Assembly (NCBI RefSeq): GCF_024701375.2
Contig: NZ_CP113910.1
Location: 1,054,001-1,118,000 of the forward strand
Direction of reading: 5' to 3'
Length of the DNA: 64,000 nucleotides
From: Streptomyces sp. KMM 9044
Lineage (GTDB): Bacteria; Actinomycetota; Actinomycetes; Streptomycetales; Streptomycetaceae
Numbering within the stretch: position 1 is the first letter of the stretch; each line of letters starts with the position of its first letter. A program made the position numbers and the translations under genes. This document shows positions 39,972 to 50,374 of this stretch, in pieces. The notes beneath the pieces are model-generated. The model saw only the letters and a list, made by a program, of their open reading frames with translations. It was not told the origin of the DNA and ran no database searches.

Positions 39972-42368
39972 TCACGCCTCGGCTGCCTTGAGGGCCGCCA
40001 CCACCTGGCGGATGGTGGGATGACGGTAGAACTGCCGCAGCCGGAGCGTGGGCATGCCCTCGGCACGCATCGCCGCGGAACCCTTTACCGCGACCACCGA
40101 GTTGCCGCCCGCTTCGAAGAAGTCGTCGTCCAGACCGATCGGGAATCCCAGCAGCTCCGACCAGAGCTCCTGCAGTCGGGCGGCCATCGCGTCGTCGGCC
40201 GTCGGCGTGTGGTCCGTGGCGGACCGGGTGGTGATCTGCGGGGCGGGCAGCTTCGCCACATCGACCTTGCCGCTCGTGGTCAGCGGGAGTGCACCCACCT
40301 CCGTCACCGTCGCCGGGACCATGTAGTCGGGCAGTACCGCGGCGGCGTGGGTGCGGACCGCCGCCACGTCACCGCCGTCCAGGACCACGTAGGCGTCGAT
40401 GCGCACGCCGTTCGCGCCGCTGCCGTCCGGGGGCACGACGACTGCGGCGGTCCGGACGCATCCGCTCTCCAGGAGCACCGAGCGGATCTCATCCAGTTCG
40501 ATACGGAACCCGCGGATCTTCACCTGGCCGTCGATGCGTCCCAGATGCTCCAGCGCGCCGTCCGGCCGCAGTCGCCCCAGGTCGCCGCTGCGGTACATGC
40601 GGCCGCCGTTGTACGGATCGGGCAGGAACCGTTCCGCGGTCAGGTCCGGCCGGCCGACGTAGCCCTGGGCGACACCGGCCCCGGCGACACAGATCTCACC
40701 GGCGGCGCCGGGCGGGAGCAGCCGCCCCGCGGAGTCCAGGACGTAGACATGCCATCCCGGCAGCGGCCTGCCCACCGAGCGCGTGGCACCGAGGGCCAGG
40801 TCGGGGGTCACCGGCTGGGCGGTGACATGGACCGTGGTCTCGGTGATGCCGAACATGTTCACCACCCGGCAGCGCTCTGGCGGGTAGGCGTCGAACCAGG
40901 GCAGCAGCATCCTGGCGTCGAGCGGTTCGCCGCCCAGGATCACCAGCCGTACCGGAAGGTCCGCGTAGTCGACGGACAGGAGGTTGGAGAGCGCCGAGGG
41001 CGTCTGGTTGAGGACTGTGACCCCGTGCGCCGCCAGGAGCTCGCGGAACTGCTCCGGGTCACGGGAGGTGAAGTGGGGCACGATCACGAGGCGGCCGCCT
41101 GTCAGCAGGCAGCCCCACATCTCCCACACCGAGAAGTCGAAGGCGCTCGAGTGGAAGAGGGTCCATACGTCTTCCGTACCGAGCCCAAGACCGGTGCCGG
41201 CGGCCTGGACCAGACTCAGTACGTTGCCATGGGGGACGGCGACGCCCTTGGGCCGTCCGGTCGAGCCGGACGTGTGGATCACGTACGCCGTGTGCGTACC
41301 GCCGAGGCCCTCGGGTGCCTCGAAGGTGAGGTCGTCGAGCAGCTGGTCAGGCGTCACCCTCCGGCATGCGTCCGGTCCGGCGGGCTCGCCGAGCCGGGTC
41401 ACGAGCAGGCGCGCCGACGCGTTGTCCATCGTGTACGCGATGCGCTCCGCCGGGTACGCGGGGTCGACCGGGACGTAGGTCGCGCCGGCCTTGAGCACAC
41501 CCAGGAGTACCGCGACCAGCTCGGCGGATCGGTCCAGGCACACGCCGACGCGGTCGCCGGCGCGTATGCCCCTCGCCTGGAGGTTCGCCGCGAACACGCC
41601 CGCCAGGTGGTCGAGCTGTCCATAGGTGAGTTCCAGGTCCTCGTCGGACAGCGCGACGGCGTCGGGTGCTCCGGCCGCGACTGCGGCGAACGCCTCGTGC
41701 ACAGTGCTCGCCGGGGGCCGCTGCACGGGGGCCGAACTGCCGAGACGTACGATGCGCCGCCGTTCGCCGTCGTCGAAGAGCTCGGCCGCGGCGGCGGGCG
41801 TCTGCGGTGATGTCGCCGCCTGCCCGTACACGTGGGCGACATGACGTGCCAACTGCTCGGCGATCGCGGGGCACACGTGGCTCAGTGCGTGGTCGCAGCG
41901 CAGCCAGAGCCGGCCGTCCGCCCGGCGCACGAGGGAGAAGGTCAGGGGGAAGGCCGGGGCCGGCGCGGGCAGTGGCTCGCCGTCGCTGCCGGGCCGCGTG
42001 CCGGCCACCACCGGATCACCGGTGGGCGTGTGCGGGCGTCGGCGCATCTCGTCGAGCGTGCCGCTCACCCGCACGCTGAAGGCCCCCTGAGCGGACCCGA
42101 GGGCGACCTCTTCCGTGTCGCCGCCGTCGTAGCGATGGAGCGTCACGGCAAGGGCCGTTCGCAGGCTCGCCTCGTCGGCCAGCTCATCGGGGGGCAGCAC
42201 CGTCCACGTCGTGCCGAACCGGTCGTCGCCGCCCGCGCCCAGTCCCCACTCGGGAGCGGCGGCGAGCCGCACCGGCGCTACGTCCTGGGCACCCGGCACC
42301 CGGAGCTCGGACTCCTGTGCCGGCTCGCTCAGCCGGAGCCGGGCCGCGTGATTCTGTGCCCTCACCAT
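39972..42368 (-). CDS. Stand-alone Thr-type adenylation-thiolation protein
   Basis: A 798-aa protein; the ATG at 42368 is preceded by AGAGGAGT. Residues 1-240 are a shortened condensation-domain-like region without an HHxxxDG motif. The A domain (about 265-700) has [25 protein letters not shown] and the specificity positions D-F-W-N-I-G-M-V-H-K, the classical Thr signature. A T domain follows (DDDFFEAGGNSVV). Stand-alone Thr A-T proteins supply A-less modules in syringomycin (SyrB1) and ramoplanin-type systems (family knowledge). Module 1 of NRPS-1 lacks a working A domain, so this protein is the obvious candidate to load it in trans (inference). The gene is divergent from the FkbM methyltransferase and is cut off from NRPS-1 by two IS elements. 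Confidence 0.85.
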   Translation of the reverse strand: MVRAQNHAARLRLSEPAQESELRVPGAQDVAPVRLAAAPEWGLGAGGDDRFGTTWTVLPPDELADEASLRTALAVTLHRYDGGDTEEVALGSAQGAFSVRVSGTLDEMRRRPHTPTGDPVVAGTRPGSDGEPLPAPAPAFPLTFSLVRRADGRLWLRCDHALSHVCPAIAEQLARHVAHVYGQAATSPQTPAAAAELFDDGERRRIVRLGSSAPVQRPPASTVHEAFAAVAAGAPDAVALSDEDLELTYGQLDHLAGVFAANLQARGIRAGDRVGVCLDRSAELVAVLLGVLKAGATYVPVDPAYPAERIAYTMDNASARLLVTRLGEPAGPDACRRVTPDQLLDDLTFEAPEGLGGTHTAYVIHTSGSTGRPKGVAVPHGNVLSLVQAAGTGLGLGTEDVWTLFHSSAFDFSVWEMWGCLLTGGRLVIVPHFTSRDPEQFRELLAAHGVTVLNQTPSALSNLLSVDYADLPVRLVILGGEPLDARMLLPWFDAYPPERCRVVNMFGITETTVHVTAQPVTPDLALGATRSVGRPLPGWHVYVLDSAGRLLPPGAAGEICVAGAGVAQGYVGRPDLTAERFLPDPYNGGRMYRSGDLGRLRPDGALEHLGRIDGQVKIRGFRIELDEIRSVLLESGCVRTAAVVVPPDGSGANGVRIDAYVVLDGGDVAAVRTHAAAVLPDYMVPATVTEVGALPLTTSGKVDVAKLPAPQITTRSATDHTPTADDAMAARLQELWSELLGFPIGLDDDFFEAGGNSVVAVKGSAAMRAEGMPTLRLRQFYRHPTIRQVVAALKAAEA

Positions 42369-42429
42369 GCGTGCACTCCTCTGCGTCACTGAGTCACCTG
42401 GAACGGTACGAGGTCGCACCGAGAGCGAA

Positions 42430-42543
42430 CGGCAGTTTGAGCGGCGACTCGTCGGCAGCGCACATACCGCCTCGCGTCGGGCGGCGGCCGCATGCCGGCC
42501 CAAGTTGCCTCCGAAGCGCCGCTCGAACTGCCGGTGCCGCAGC
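42430..42543. promoter_or_regulatory. Long inverted repeat in A-T/FkbM divergent promoter
   Basis: Arms at 42430-42446 (CGGCAGTTTGAGCGGCG) and 42527-42543 (CGCCGCTCGAACTGCCG) pair with one mismatch over 17 bp across an 80-nt loop. The arms contain CAGTT(T/C)GAG, loosely related to the CAGTTGAAC half-sites at the other cluster promoters. It may be a looping operator or a pair of half-sites serving both divergent genes. Confidence 0.5.
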
Positions 42544-42567
42544 GGGCGGCACCCTAACCTCGATGCG

Positions 42568-43395
42568 ATGACAGCAGGTCGAGGTACTCCGCAGTCGACG
42601 CCGACCAGGAGAAATCTTCCGAACGGAATGGAAGTCTTCAGTCTCAACGGAAACGAGACGGACTACCTGTACGGAGAGATCTTCGATGATGAGTCCTATA
42701 TTCCGCCGCAGGGCTGGGACATGCCGACGGAGCCGGTCATTCTCGACATCGGTGCCAATATAGGGCTGTTCACCCTCTTCGCATTGCAGCGTTGGCCCGG
42801 TGCGAAGGTGCTCTCGTTCGAACCGGCACCTGATGTCTACTCAACCCTCCGGCGGAATGTCGGGCACCTTCACGGTGCGCACCCGCACAACCTGGCCCTG
42901 GGTGACAGCGATCAGACCCGCGAGCTGACCTACTACCCGAACTACACCATGATGTCCGGATTCGATGCCGACCTGGAGACCGACAAGGTACTCGCCTCGG
43001 CGTTCATCACCAGTGTGGCCGACTCGCTCGACGGGGAACTCCGTGACGAGTTCATCCTGGAGGCCGAGGGCCTGGTGGACGACTGCCTCGACGAGCGGCG
43101 TCTGGTGCGTTGCGACGTGCGGCGCCTCGAGACCTTCGCCGGCAGCGCCGGCATCGATCGCGTCGATCTCCTCAAGGTGGACGTGGAGGGGTTCGAGCTC
43201 CGGGTCCTGCGGGGAATCGGCGATGCCCTGTGGCCGGGGATCAGAAATGCCGCCGTCGAGGTCGCCGATCGCGAAGGGGCGCTCGACGCGGTGGTCTCCA
43301 CCCTCGAGGACCACGGCATGGCCACCTCCGTCCGGCAGGCCGCGGAGTACCGGAAGACCGACCTCCACACAGTCTTCGCCTGGCAGGTGGTGTGA
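42568..43395 (+). CDS. FkbM-family methyltransferase
   Basis: A 275-aa SAM-dependent methyltransferase. The FkbM N-terminus (LPNGMEVFSLNGNETDYLYGEIF, read in two parts) precedes the SAM motif ILDIGANIGLFTLFA, then FEPAPDVYSTLRRNV and the late LLKVDVEGFELRVLRG. The ATG at 42568 is chosen because the family's LPNG region must be included; a clear ribosome site is not seen. FkbM enzymes usually O-methylate hydroxyls of natural products. One nt separates its stop from the next gene, so they form an operon. The likely substrate is the peptide or a beta-hydroxylated residue (inference). Confidence 0.85.
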   Translation: MTAGRGTPQSTPTRRNLPNGMEVFSLNGNETDYLYGEIFDDESYIPPQGWDMPTEPVILDIGANIGLFTLFALQRWPGAKVLSFEPAPDVYSTLRRNVGHLHGAHPHNLALGDSDQTRELTYYPNYTMMSGFDADLETDKVLASAFITSVADSLDGELRDEFILEAEGLVDDCLDERRLVRCDVRRLETFAGSAGIDRVDLLKVDVEGFELRVLRGIGDALWPGIRNAAVEVADREGALDAVVSTLEDHGMATSVRQAAEYRKTDLHTVFAWQVV

Positions 43396-43396
43396 C

Positions 43397-44209
43397 ATGA
43401 CGAGCACGTCTCAAGCAATGGATCCGCGGATGCTGTTGTCCGCCAAGCGCTGGATCGCGCGTCCCCAGCGCATGGCGAACCCGGAGCTCCGGGTGTTCTG
43501 CTTCCCGCACGCCGGCGGCGGGGCGGCCGCGTTCGCCCCGTGGGCAAGGCGCCTGCTCCCCGGAGCCGAACTGTGCGCCGTGCGCTACCCCGGGCGCGAG
43601 AACCGAATAGACGAGCCGCCCTTCGAAGACCTCCAGCCGCTCGTCGACGCCCTTGAGCAGGCGGTCACCCCGCTGGTCGACCGGCCGTTCGTCTTCGTCG
43701 GACACTGCTCGGGCAGCATCGTCGCGCTGGAGCTGACCCGCCGGATCGGCGAGCGCCAAGGGCGGCTTCCCACCGCGCTGTTCGTCTCGTCCATCGCCGG
43801 TCCCGTGCGGCGTTCTTCGGAGTCGATCCATCTGCTGCCGCGCGAGGCGTTCTTCGAACGGGTCGCGCAGTACGGCGGCATCGACGAATCCGTGCTCGGC
43901 GACCCCGAGGTCATGGACATCTTCGAGCCGACCCTTCGGGCCGACTTCCGTGTCGCGGAGGAGGGCATGTCAGGGCAGACAGGCCCACTGGACGTCCCGA
44001 TCACGGCAGTGGGCGGCCTTCACGACCCCTTCGTGACGTTCGAAGACCTGGCGGCCTGGCGCGGGGAGACGAGCGCGGCCTTCTCGCTGCACCGCGTCGA
44101 GGCCGGCCACTTCGTCCTGGACCAGATGATGAAACAGATGGTGGACGCCCTGCCCAACCACCTGCACCAGGCGGGCCTGGACCGGCACTCGCCCCGCCCG
44201 GCGGGCTGA
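43397..44209 (+). CDS. Type II thioesterase
   Basis: A 270-aa editing thioesterase of the alpha/beta-hydrolase fold. It has the FPHAGGGAAAF oxyanion region, the nucleophile in GHCSGS (usual form GHSMG), an Asp in GGLHDPF and the catalytic His in EAGHFVL. TEII proteins clear mis-primed phosphopantetheine arms of NRPS T domains; some also release or move aminoacyl groups, relevant here because a stand-alone A-T protein must hand over its cargo. The ATG lies one nt after the FkbM stop. A strong terminator follows between it and the convergent mbtH gene. Confidence 0.9.
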   Translation: MTSTSQAMDPRMLLSAKRWIARPQRMANPELRVFCFPHAGGGAAAFAPWARRLLPGAELCAVRYPGRENRIDEPPFEDLQPLVDALEQAVTPLVDRPFVFVGHCSGSIVALELTRRIGERQGRLPTALFVSSIAGPVRRSSESIHLLPREAFFERVAQYGGIDESVLGDPEVMDIFEPTLRADFRVAEEGMSGQTGPLDVPITAVGGLHDPFVTFEDLAAWRGETSAAFSLHRVEAGHFVLDQMMKQMVDALPNHLHQAGLDRHSPRPAG

Positions 44210-44243
44210 GAACCTCCGCCCTGAAGAACCCCGTGAAGGACGA

Positions 44244-44282
44244 AAGCCCTCCAGCGGCAGCTGTTGCTGCGCTGGAGGGCTT
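44244..44282. terminator. Bidirectional hairpin terminator
   Basis: A 13-bp perfect stem (AAGCCCTCCAGCG / CGCTGGAGGGCTT) with a loop that itself can pair (CAGC/GCTG). It lies between the convergent thioesterase and mbtH genes and can serve both directions. Confidence 0.85.
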
Positions 44283-44322
44283 CACCTCTGCCCGGACGGC
44301 GGACCACCCGGGCAGAGGTCGG

Positions 44323-44535
44323 TTACTTGCTCTCCATGGCCTCGATCAGGCTCTTGGGCCGCATGTCGGTCCAGGATTTCTCGATGAAGTCGAGGCATTC
44401 CTGACGGCCCGCCTCACCGAATATGTTCTCCCAACCGTCCGGCACGTCCGCGAAGACCGGCCACAGGGAGTGCTGGCCCTCGTCATTGACCAAGACGTAG
44501 TAGTGGGCATCCGGGTCGTCGAATGGATTCGTCAC
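44323..44535 (-). CDS. mbtH-like: MbtH-like NRPS chaperone
   Basis: A 70-aa MbtH protein beginning MTNPFDDPD at a GTG (44535), with GGAAGGGA seven nt upstream; a TTG one codon earlier is less likely. The diagnostic residues are present: YYVLVNDEGQHSLWP, VPDGW and the tail region FIEKSWTDMRPKSL. MbtH proteins bind A domains and allow their folding or activity, and Tyr-type A domains often need one. It is transcribed alone from the StrR-like operator region shared with the FabH gene. Confidence 0.95.
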   Translation of the reverse strand: MTNPFDDPDAHYYVLVNDEGQHSLWPVFADVPDGWENIFGEAGRQECLDFIEKSWTDMRPKSLIEAMESK

Positions 44536-44643
44536 CAAGCCGTCCCTTCCGAGAAGGTGTGAAATCAGGCGGCCGGTCAGGGCCGTCCCCGATCAGCAGC
44601 GGTCACCGGAGGCTAGTCAATCGACCGCGGTCACCACACCTTC

Positions 44644-44672
44644 GTTCAACTGATCCACCGCACCAGTTGAAC
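44644..44672. promoter_or_regulatory. Perfect StrR-like operator, mbtH/fabH gap
   Basis: GTTCAACTG, 11-nt spacer, CAGTTGAAC, a perfect inverted repeat in the divergent gap between mbtH and the FabH gene. The spacing is identical to the StrR consensus (GTTCGACTG-N11-CAGTCGAAC); each half-site differs from it by one base. Confidence 0.85.
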
Positions 44673-44815
44673 GACGTGTGACCGCTCACCTCCGGAAACA
44701 CCTCATCTGCCGGTTGTGCCCCGCTCCCGGAATGGGTACGGTCGCCGAGCCAAGAAATCCCCTCATACCGCAGGTCTACTACGTTGATCGCGCAGATATT
44801 CCGAGAGGCGGTCAA

Positions 44816-45849
44816 ATGAGCGCATCCGACCTCGGCACTGCTTCCCGGGGAGAATCTGGAACACACCCATCGGCCGTGATCGCCGGCCTCGGGACCTGTC
44901 TGCCGGCGACCGCGATCGACAACGCGTCCCTGCCGGATGACTTGGACACCAGCGACGAATGGATTCGCACGCGGACGGGAATCCGGTCCCGCCGCCGTCT
45001 GCCCCCGGAACTCTCGGTGCTCGATCTGGCCTGTGAGGCCGCCGAGAACGCCCTGCGTTCCGAGGGGACCGACACGATCGGCGGCCTCGTCTTCGCCACG
45101 ACACGCCCGAACGCCCCTGCCCCGCCGCAGCACCCGAGATCGCTCACCGCATCGGGCAGGGACGAATACCGGCCTTCGACATCTCGGCCGTCTGCAGTGG
45201 ATTCCTGTACCCCATGGCGTCGGCCGGCGCCCTCATCACCGCCGGCATCACGGACAGCGTCCTGGTCGTCGCGGCGGAGGCCTACTCACGCGTCGTCGAC
45301 CCCACCGGCCGGTCCACGGCCGTCCTCTTCGGCGACGGCGCCGGAGCGGTGGTGCTCCGCGCGGGTCGGGCCGCCGAGCCCGGCGCGCTCCTCGCGTACG
45401 ACCTGGGCAGCGACGGCGAGGGCGCGGAACTGATCCGAATTCCCGGACCCCGCGAACAGCCGACCGGCGACCGCTGGTTCGCCATGGCCGGCCGGAAGGT
45501 GTACCTGCGGGCCATCGAGCAGATGGCCCATTCGGCTCTGCGGGTGGTGAAGGACTGCGGCTGGAGTCCGGAGACCATCGACCTGCTCGTCCCGCACCAG
45601 GCCAACGCACGCATCGCCGACGCCCTGGCCAGGCGGCTCGGCCTCCCGCCCGAACGCATGGCCTGGGAGCTGGCCAGGACCGGGAACACGGCGGCCGCCT
45701 CCATCCCGCTGGCGCTGGCCGGCGCGCTGGCGACCCGCACCCTGGCCCCCGGCGCCCGGACGGCCCTGACCGCCTTCGGCGGCGGGCTCAGCTGGGCGTC
45801 GACAGCGCTGATCTGGCCACAGCTGACCGCCGTCTCCTCAGAGCTCTGA
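44816..45849 (+). CDS. KAS III (FabH-like) synthase, frameshifted
   Basis: A beta-ketoacyl-ACP synthase III, normally the initiator of fatty acid synthesis. The ATG at 44816 follows GAGAGG. The first 100 residues (VIAGLGTCLPATAIDN, DEWIRTRTGIRSRR, LVFATTRPNAP) are in one frame. From about 45121 the protein continues in another (APEIAHRIGQGRIPAFDISAVCSGF ...). One extra C in the CCCC run at 45120-45123 restores a single 344-aa protein. The catalytic triad is complete: Cys in AVCSGF, His in VPHQANARI, Asn in ARTGNTAAAS. Followed 14 nt later by an ACP and then FabF, it forms a small set that probably makes or extends the lipid cap, as fab sets do in the CDA cluster. Confidence 0.8.
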
Positions 45850-45863
45850 AGGAAGGACCACCT

Positions 45864-46099
45864 GTGTTCATCGAGTACCTCACCAACCTCTTGGGCAACG
45901 TGTACAAGGTTCCGGGCACCATCGACCCGGAGAAGTCCTTCCTGGACCTGAAGGTCGATTCGCTGTCCCTGGCGGAACTCGGCGCGCAGTTGACAGACGA
46001 CTTGGGCATCGAGGTCGCCGAGGAGACCTGAGCGGCACGACCACCGTGGCCGAACTGGCCGGGCTCCTGAAGTCACGCGGCGCGGACATACCGGCATGA
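45864..46099 (+). CDS. Acyl carrier protein, frameshifted near C-terminus
   Basis: A GTG start at 45864 after GGAAGG. The 4'-phosphopantetheine site is in DLKVDSLSLAEL. As written, the frame stops at 46031 after VAEET, but the next frame continues with the expected last helix (DLSGTTTVAELAGLLKSRG) and ends at 46099; one missing base near 46024 explains this. The repaired protein is 78 aa, normal for an ACP. Its TGA overlaps the ATG of the FabF gene (ATGA), so the two were translationally coupled. Confidence 0.8.
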
Positions 46100-46614
46100 G
46101 CACACGCGGGCAGCGGCACCGGGACGTGGTCATCACGGGCCTCGGGATGGTGACACCGGCCGGAGCCGACACGGCCACCGCCTGGAAGGCGACCTGCGCC
46201 GGGCTGCCGTCCGCGGCTCCCGACGCCCGGCTCGGCGGTACGGCCGTGGACTTCAGCTGTGCCGTCACCGACTTCGACGCGGGCCTGGTGCTGGGCACCG
46301 AGGCGCGTCGGATGGACGTCTTCACTCAGTACGCCGTCGCCGCGGCCCGCGAAGCCGTCGCCGACGCCGCTCTGGGCGACGGGGGCTGGGACCCGACCAG
46401 GGTCGGGGTCCTGATCGGCACCGGCGTCGGAGGCCTCGGGACGTGGCTGGAGCAGTCGGGACGGCTGCTGGGCACCCCGCCTCGGCCGGTCAATCCGCTG
46501 ACCGTCCCCAAGGCCATTGGGAACGTGGCCGCGGCCACCGTGGCCCTGGATCTGGGCCTGAACGGACCGGCTCTCAGCCTCGCCACCGCTTGCGCGACCG
46601 GCACCAATTCGTGA
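46096..46614 (+). pseudogene. KAS II (FabF-like), truncated at the active site
   Basis: Starts at the ATG overlapping the ACP stop (MSTRGQRHRDVVITGLGMVTPAG) and follows the KAS II fold through TVPKAIGNVAAATVALDLG. It ends two residues after the nucleophile block SLATACATGT, where the family continues with about 240 more residues holding both active-site His. The stop at 46612 is followed directly by an unrelated cold-shock gene, so the 3' part was deleted and not frameshifted. It cannot condense acyl chains. The lipid cap would need a chromosomal KAS II, or the FabH/ACP pair is also a relic. Confidence 0.85.
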
Positions 46615-46658
46615 TGCTCGTCCGGGCAAGGGGCCCGATTCATTTCTGGGGTGGTGGC

Positions 46659-47093
46659 ATGGTTGCCGGCAGTGTGGTGCGGTTCGACAGCTCGCGGGGT
46701 TTCGGGTTCATCGCACCCGAGTGCGGAGGGGAAGACGTCTTCCTGCACGTGAACGATCTCCTGATCCCCGAGCACCAGCTACGCGCCGGTCTCGCCGTCG
46801 AGTTCGAGGTCGAAGAAGGGGATCGCGGGCTCAAGGCCTCGTCCGTCCGGCTCCCGGAGGGAGCCGGTATCAAGCCGTCGGCCTTCCGGGCCCCGTCCGT
46901 CGGCGAAACGCCGGTCCCGGTCAGGCAGGTGGACGGCGACTCGCTCTGCGATGTGCTCACGGCGCACGAGTACCTGCACGAGGTGACCGAGGTGCTGCTG
47001 TCGGCGGCGCCGTCGCTCACCGGGGAGCAGATCGTGCGGATTCGCGGCGGTCTGCTGCAGGCCGCGAAGAACCACGGCTGGACCGAGGACTGA
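46659..47093 (+). CDS. Cold-shock-domain protein with C-terminal extension
   Basis: A 144-aa protein. Residues 1-65 are a cold-shock domain with both RNP motifs recognisable (RGFGFIAPE; DVFLHVNDL), binding single-stranded nucleic acid. The other ~75 residues form a helical extension (EYLHEVTEVLLSAAPSLTGEQIVRIRGGLLQAA, split here) seen in some actinobacterial CSD proteins. It begins 45 nt after the truncated FabF and is out of place in an NRPS cluster, so it marks the right side of a deletion junction. The ATG at 46659 is preferred. Confidence 0.8.
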   Translation: MVAGSVVRFDSSRGFGFIAPECGGEDVFLHVNDLLIPEHQLRAGLAVEFEVEEGDRGLKASSVRLPEGAGIKPSAFRAPSVGETPVPVRQVDGDSLCDVLTAHEYLHEVTEVLLSAAPSLTGEQIVRIRGGLLQAAKNHGWTED

Positions 47094-47097
47094 GCTT

Positions 47098-47129
47098 GGG
47101 GGAGGGGTGCGATGCCGCACCCCTCCCCC
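47098..47129. terminator. Bidirectional hairpin terminator
   Basis: A 13-bp perfect stem (GGGGGAGGGGTGC / GCACCCCTCCCCC) with a 6-nt loop, between the convergent cold-shock gene and dpgC. It closes the dpg operon, showing that no dpgD follows. Confidence 0.85.
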
Positions 47130-47147
47130 GCCCGCGCCGGCGTCCGG

Positions 47148-49150
<2,003 letters not shown>

Positions 49151-49161
49151 CTGAGCCTCCG

Positions 49162-50310
49162 TCACCATTGCACCAGCGCCGTTTCGATGGTCGAGCCGGG
49201 TCCCATGGTCATCAGGACGCCGTAGTCGCCGTGCTGGACCACCCGTTCCCTGAGCAGCCGGTCGTAGGAGAAGAGGAAGGAGGCGCTCGACACGTTGCCG
49301 TAGTCGCGCAGCACTGCCGTGGTGTGCCGCACGTCGTGGCGGGTGAGGCCGAGGTTGATCCGGACGGCGTCGATGACCTTCTTGCCGCCGGAGTGCACGA
49401 GCCAGTGGCTGACGTCCCGGCGGCCCAGACCTGCCCGGGACAGTAGCCGGTCGACGACCCGCTCCGCGTGGGCGCCGACCACGTAGGGGATCTCGGGGTC
49501 GAGATAGAAGCTGAACTTCGCCTGCTCGCCGTCCCAGTCGTAGCGCATGGCGTCGATGGCGTCGGTGATGAGATGGCTGGCGAAGCCCAGGATGCGCGGG
49601 CTGCCCGGCACCTGCGGCACGTCGCCGGGACCGTGCGCCGCATCTGGAGTGTCGGCCACCACGCAGACCGCCGCCGCGCCGTCGCCGAACAGACTGTTCA
49701 CGACGGCCGTGCGCATGGTCGAGTCGATCACGTAGGCGGCCGAGCAGGCCTCCACGCACACCATGACGGCGACCTTGCCGGGGTTGGCCGCGGCCCAGCC
49801 GGCGACAGCGTTGAGGGCGTTCAGCCCCGCGTTGCAGCCCATGCCGACCACGTCGACCCGGCTGGTCGCGGACGAGATCCCCATTTCGCGAATCAGCAGG
49901 GCACTGAGGCCCGGGGTGAGGAAGCCGGTGGAGGTGACGCAGCACAGGTAGGCGACGTCTGCCAGCTCGTGGCCGGAGTTCTCCAGGCAGGTGCGTAGGG
50001 CCCTGGCGCCCATGTCCAGGGCGATGCGCTTGTGCTTGGCCAGCAGCTCGCCCTGCGGTTCCACGACGCGGGCGCCGTCGCTGTCCCTGGGCGGGATGGT
50101 GAGGTAGCGCCGGTCGATGGCGCTATTGAGGAAGACGGAACGGATTCTGGGATCGGTGATCCCGAAGGTTTCGAGGACTTCCTGCTGCGAGTACGAGGTC
50201 CCGGTGGTCGCCGTGCCGACACCGACGATGCCGACCGTGCCCGCGTTCTTCACGTCGAGGGCGGGCTGTTGCGCAGGGGCGGGTCCGGGAAGCTCCACGC
50301 TGATGGTCAT
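49162..50310 (-). CDS. dpgA: DpgA, type III polyketide synthase
   Basis: A chalcone-synthase-fold enzyme that joins four malonyl-CoA units toward 3,5-dihydroxyphenylacetyl-CoA. The nucleophile is Cys159 in VVGMGCNAGLNAL; the His and Asn are in WLVHSGGKK and YGNVSSASFLF. From the ATG at 50310 it has 382 aa; a GTG six codons upstream is also open. The N-terminal GTVGIVGVGTATTGTSYSQQEV is typical of DpgA. It lies between the aminotransferase gene and dpgB in one operon. No A domain in the window has a Dpg signature, so the amino acid would be used by an NRPS outside it, or not at all. Confidence 0.93.
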   Translation of the reverse strand: MTISVELPGPAPAQQPALDVKNAGTVGIVGVGTATTGTSYSQQEVLETFGITDPRIRSVFLNSAIDRRYLTIPPRDSDGARVVEPQGELLAKHKRIALDMGARALRTCLENSGHELADVAYLCCVTSTGFLTPGLSALLIREMGISSATSRVDVVGMGCNAGLNALNAVAGWAAANPGKVAVMVCVEACSAAYVIDSTMRTAVVNSLFGDGAAAVCVVADTPDAAHGPGDVPQVPGSPRILGFASHLITDAIDAMRYDWDGEQAKFSFYLDPEIPYVVGAHAERVVDRLLSRAGLGRRDVSHWLVHSGGKKVIDAVRINLGLTRHDVRHTTAVLRDYGNVSSASFLFSYDRLLRERVVQHGDYGVLMTMGPGSTIETALVQW

Positions 50311-50374
50311 CGGTAGGTCCACCCCCACATGCGGGGCTTGCTTCGGATGGTGCCTACTGCCGCTGACACGTCGA

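Noticed and set aside
50311..50328. GTG at 50328 as the dpgA start
   Set aside because: The ATG at 50310 better suits the family N-terminus; the upstream GTG is possible but adds six residues without a better ribosome site.
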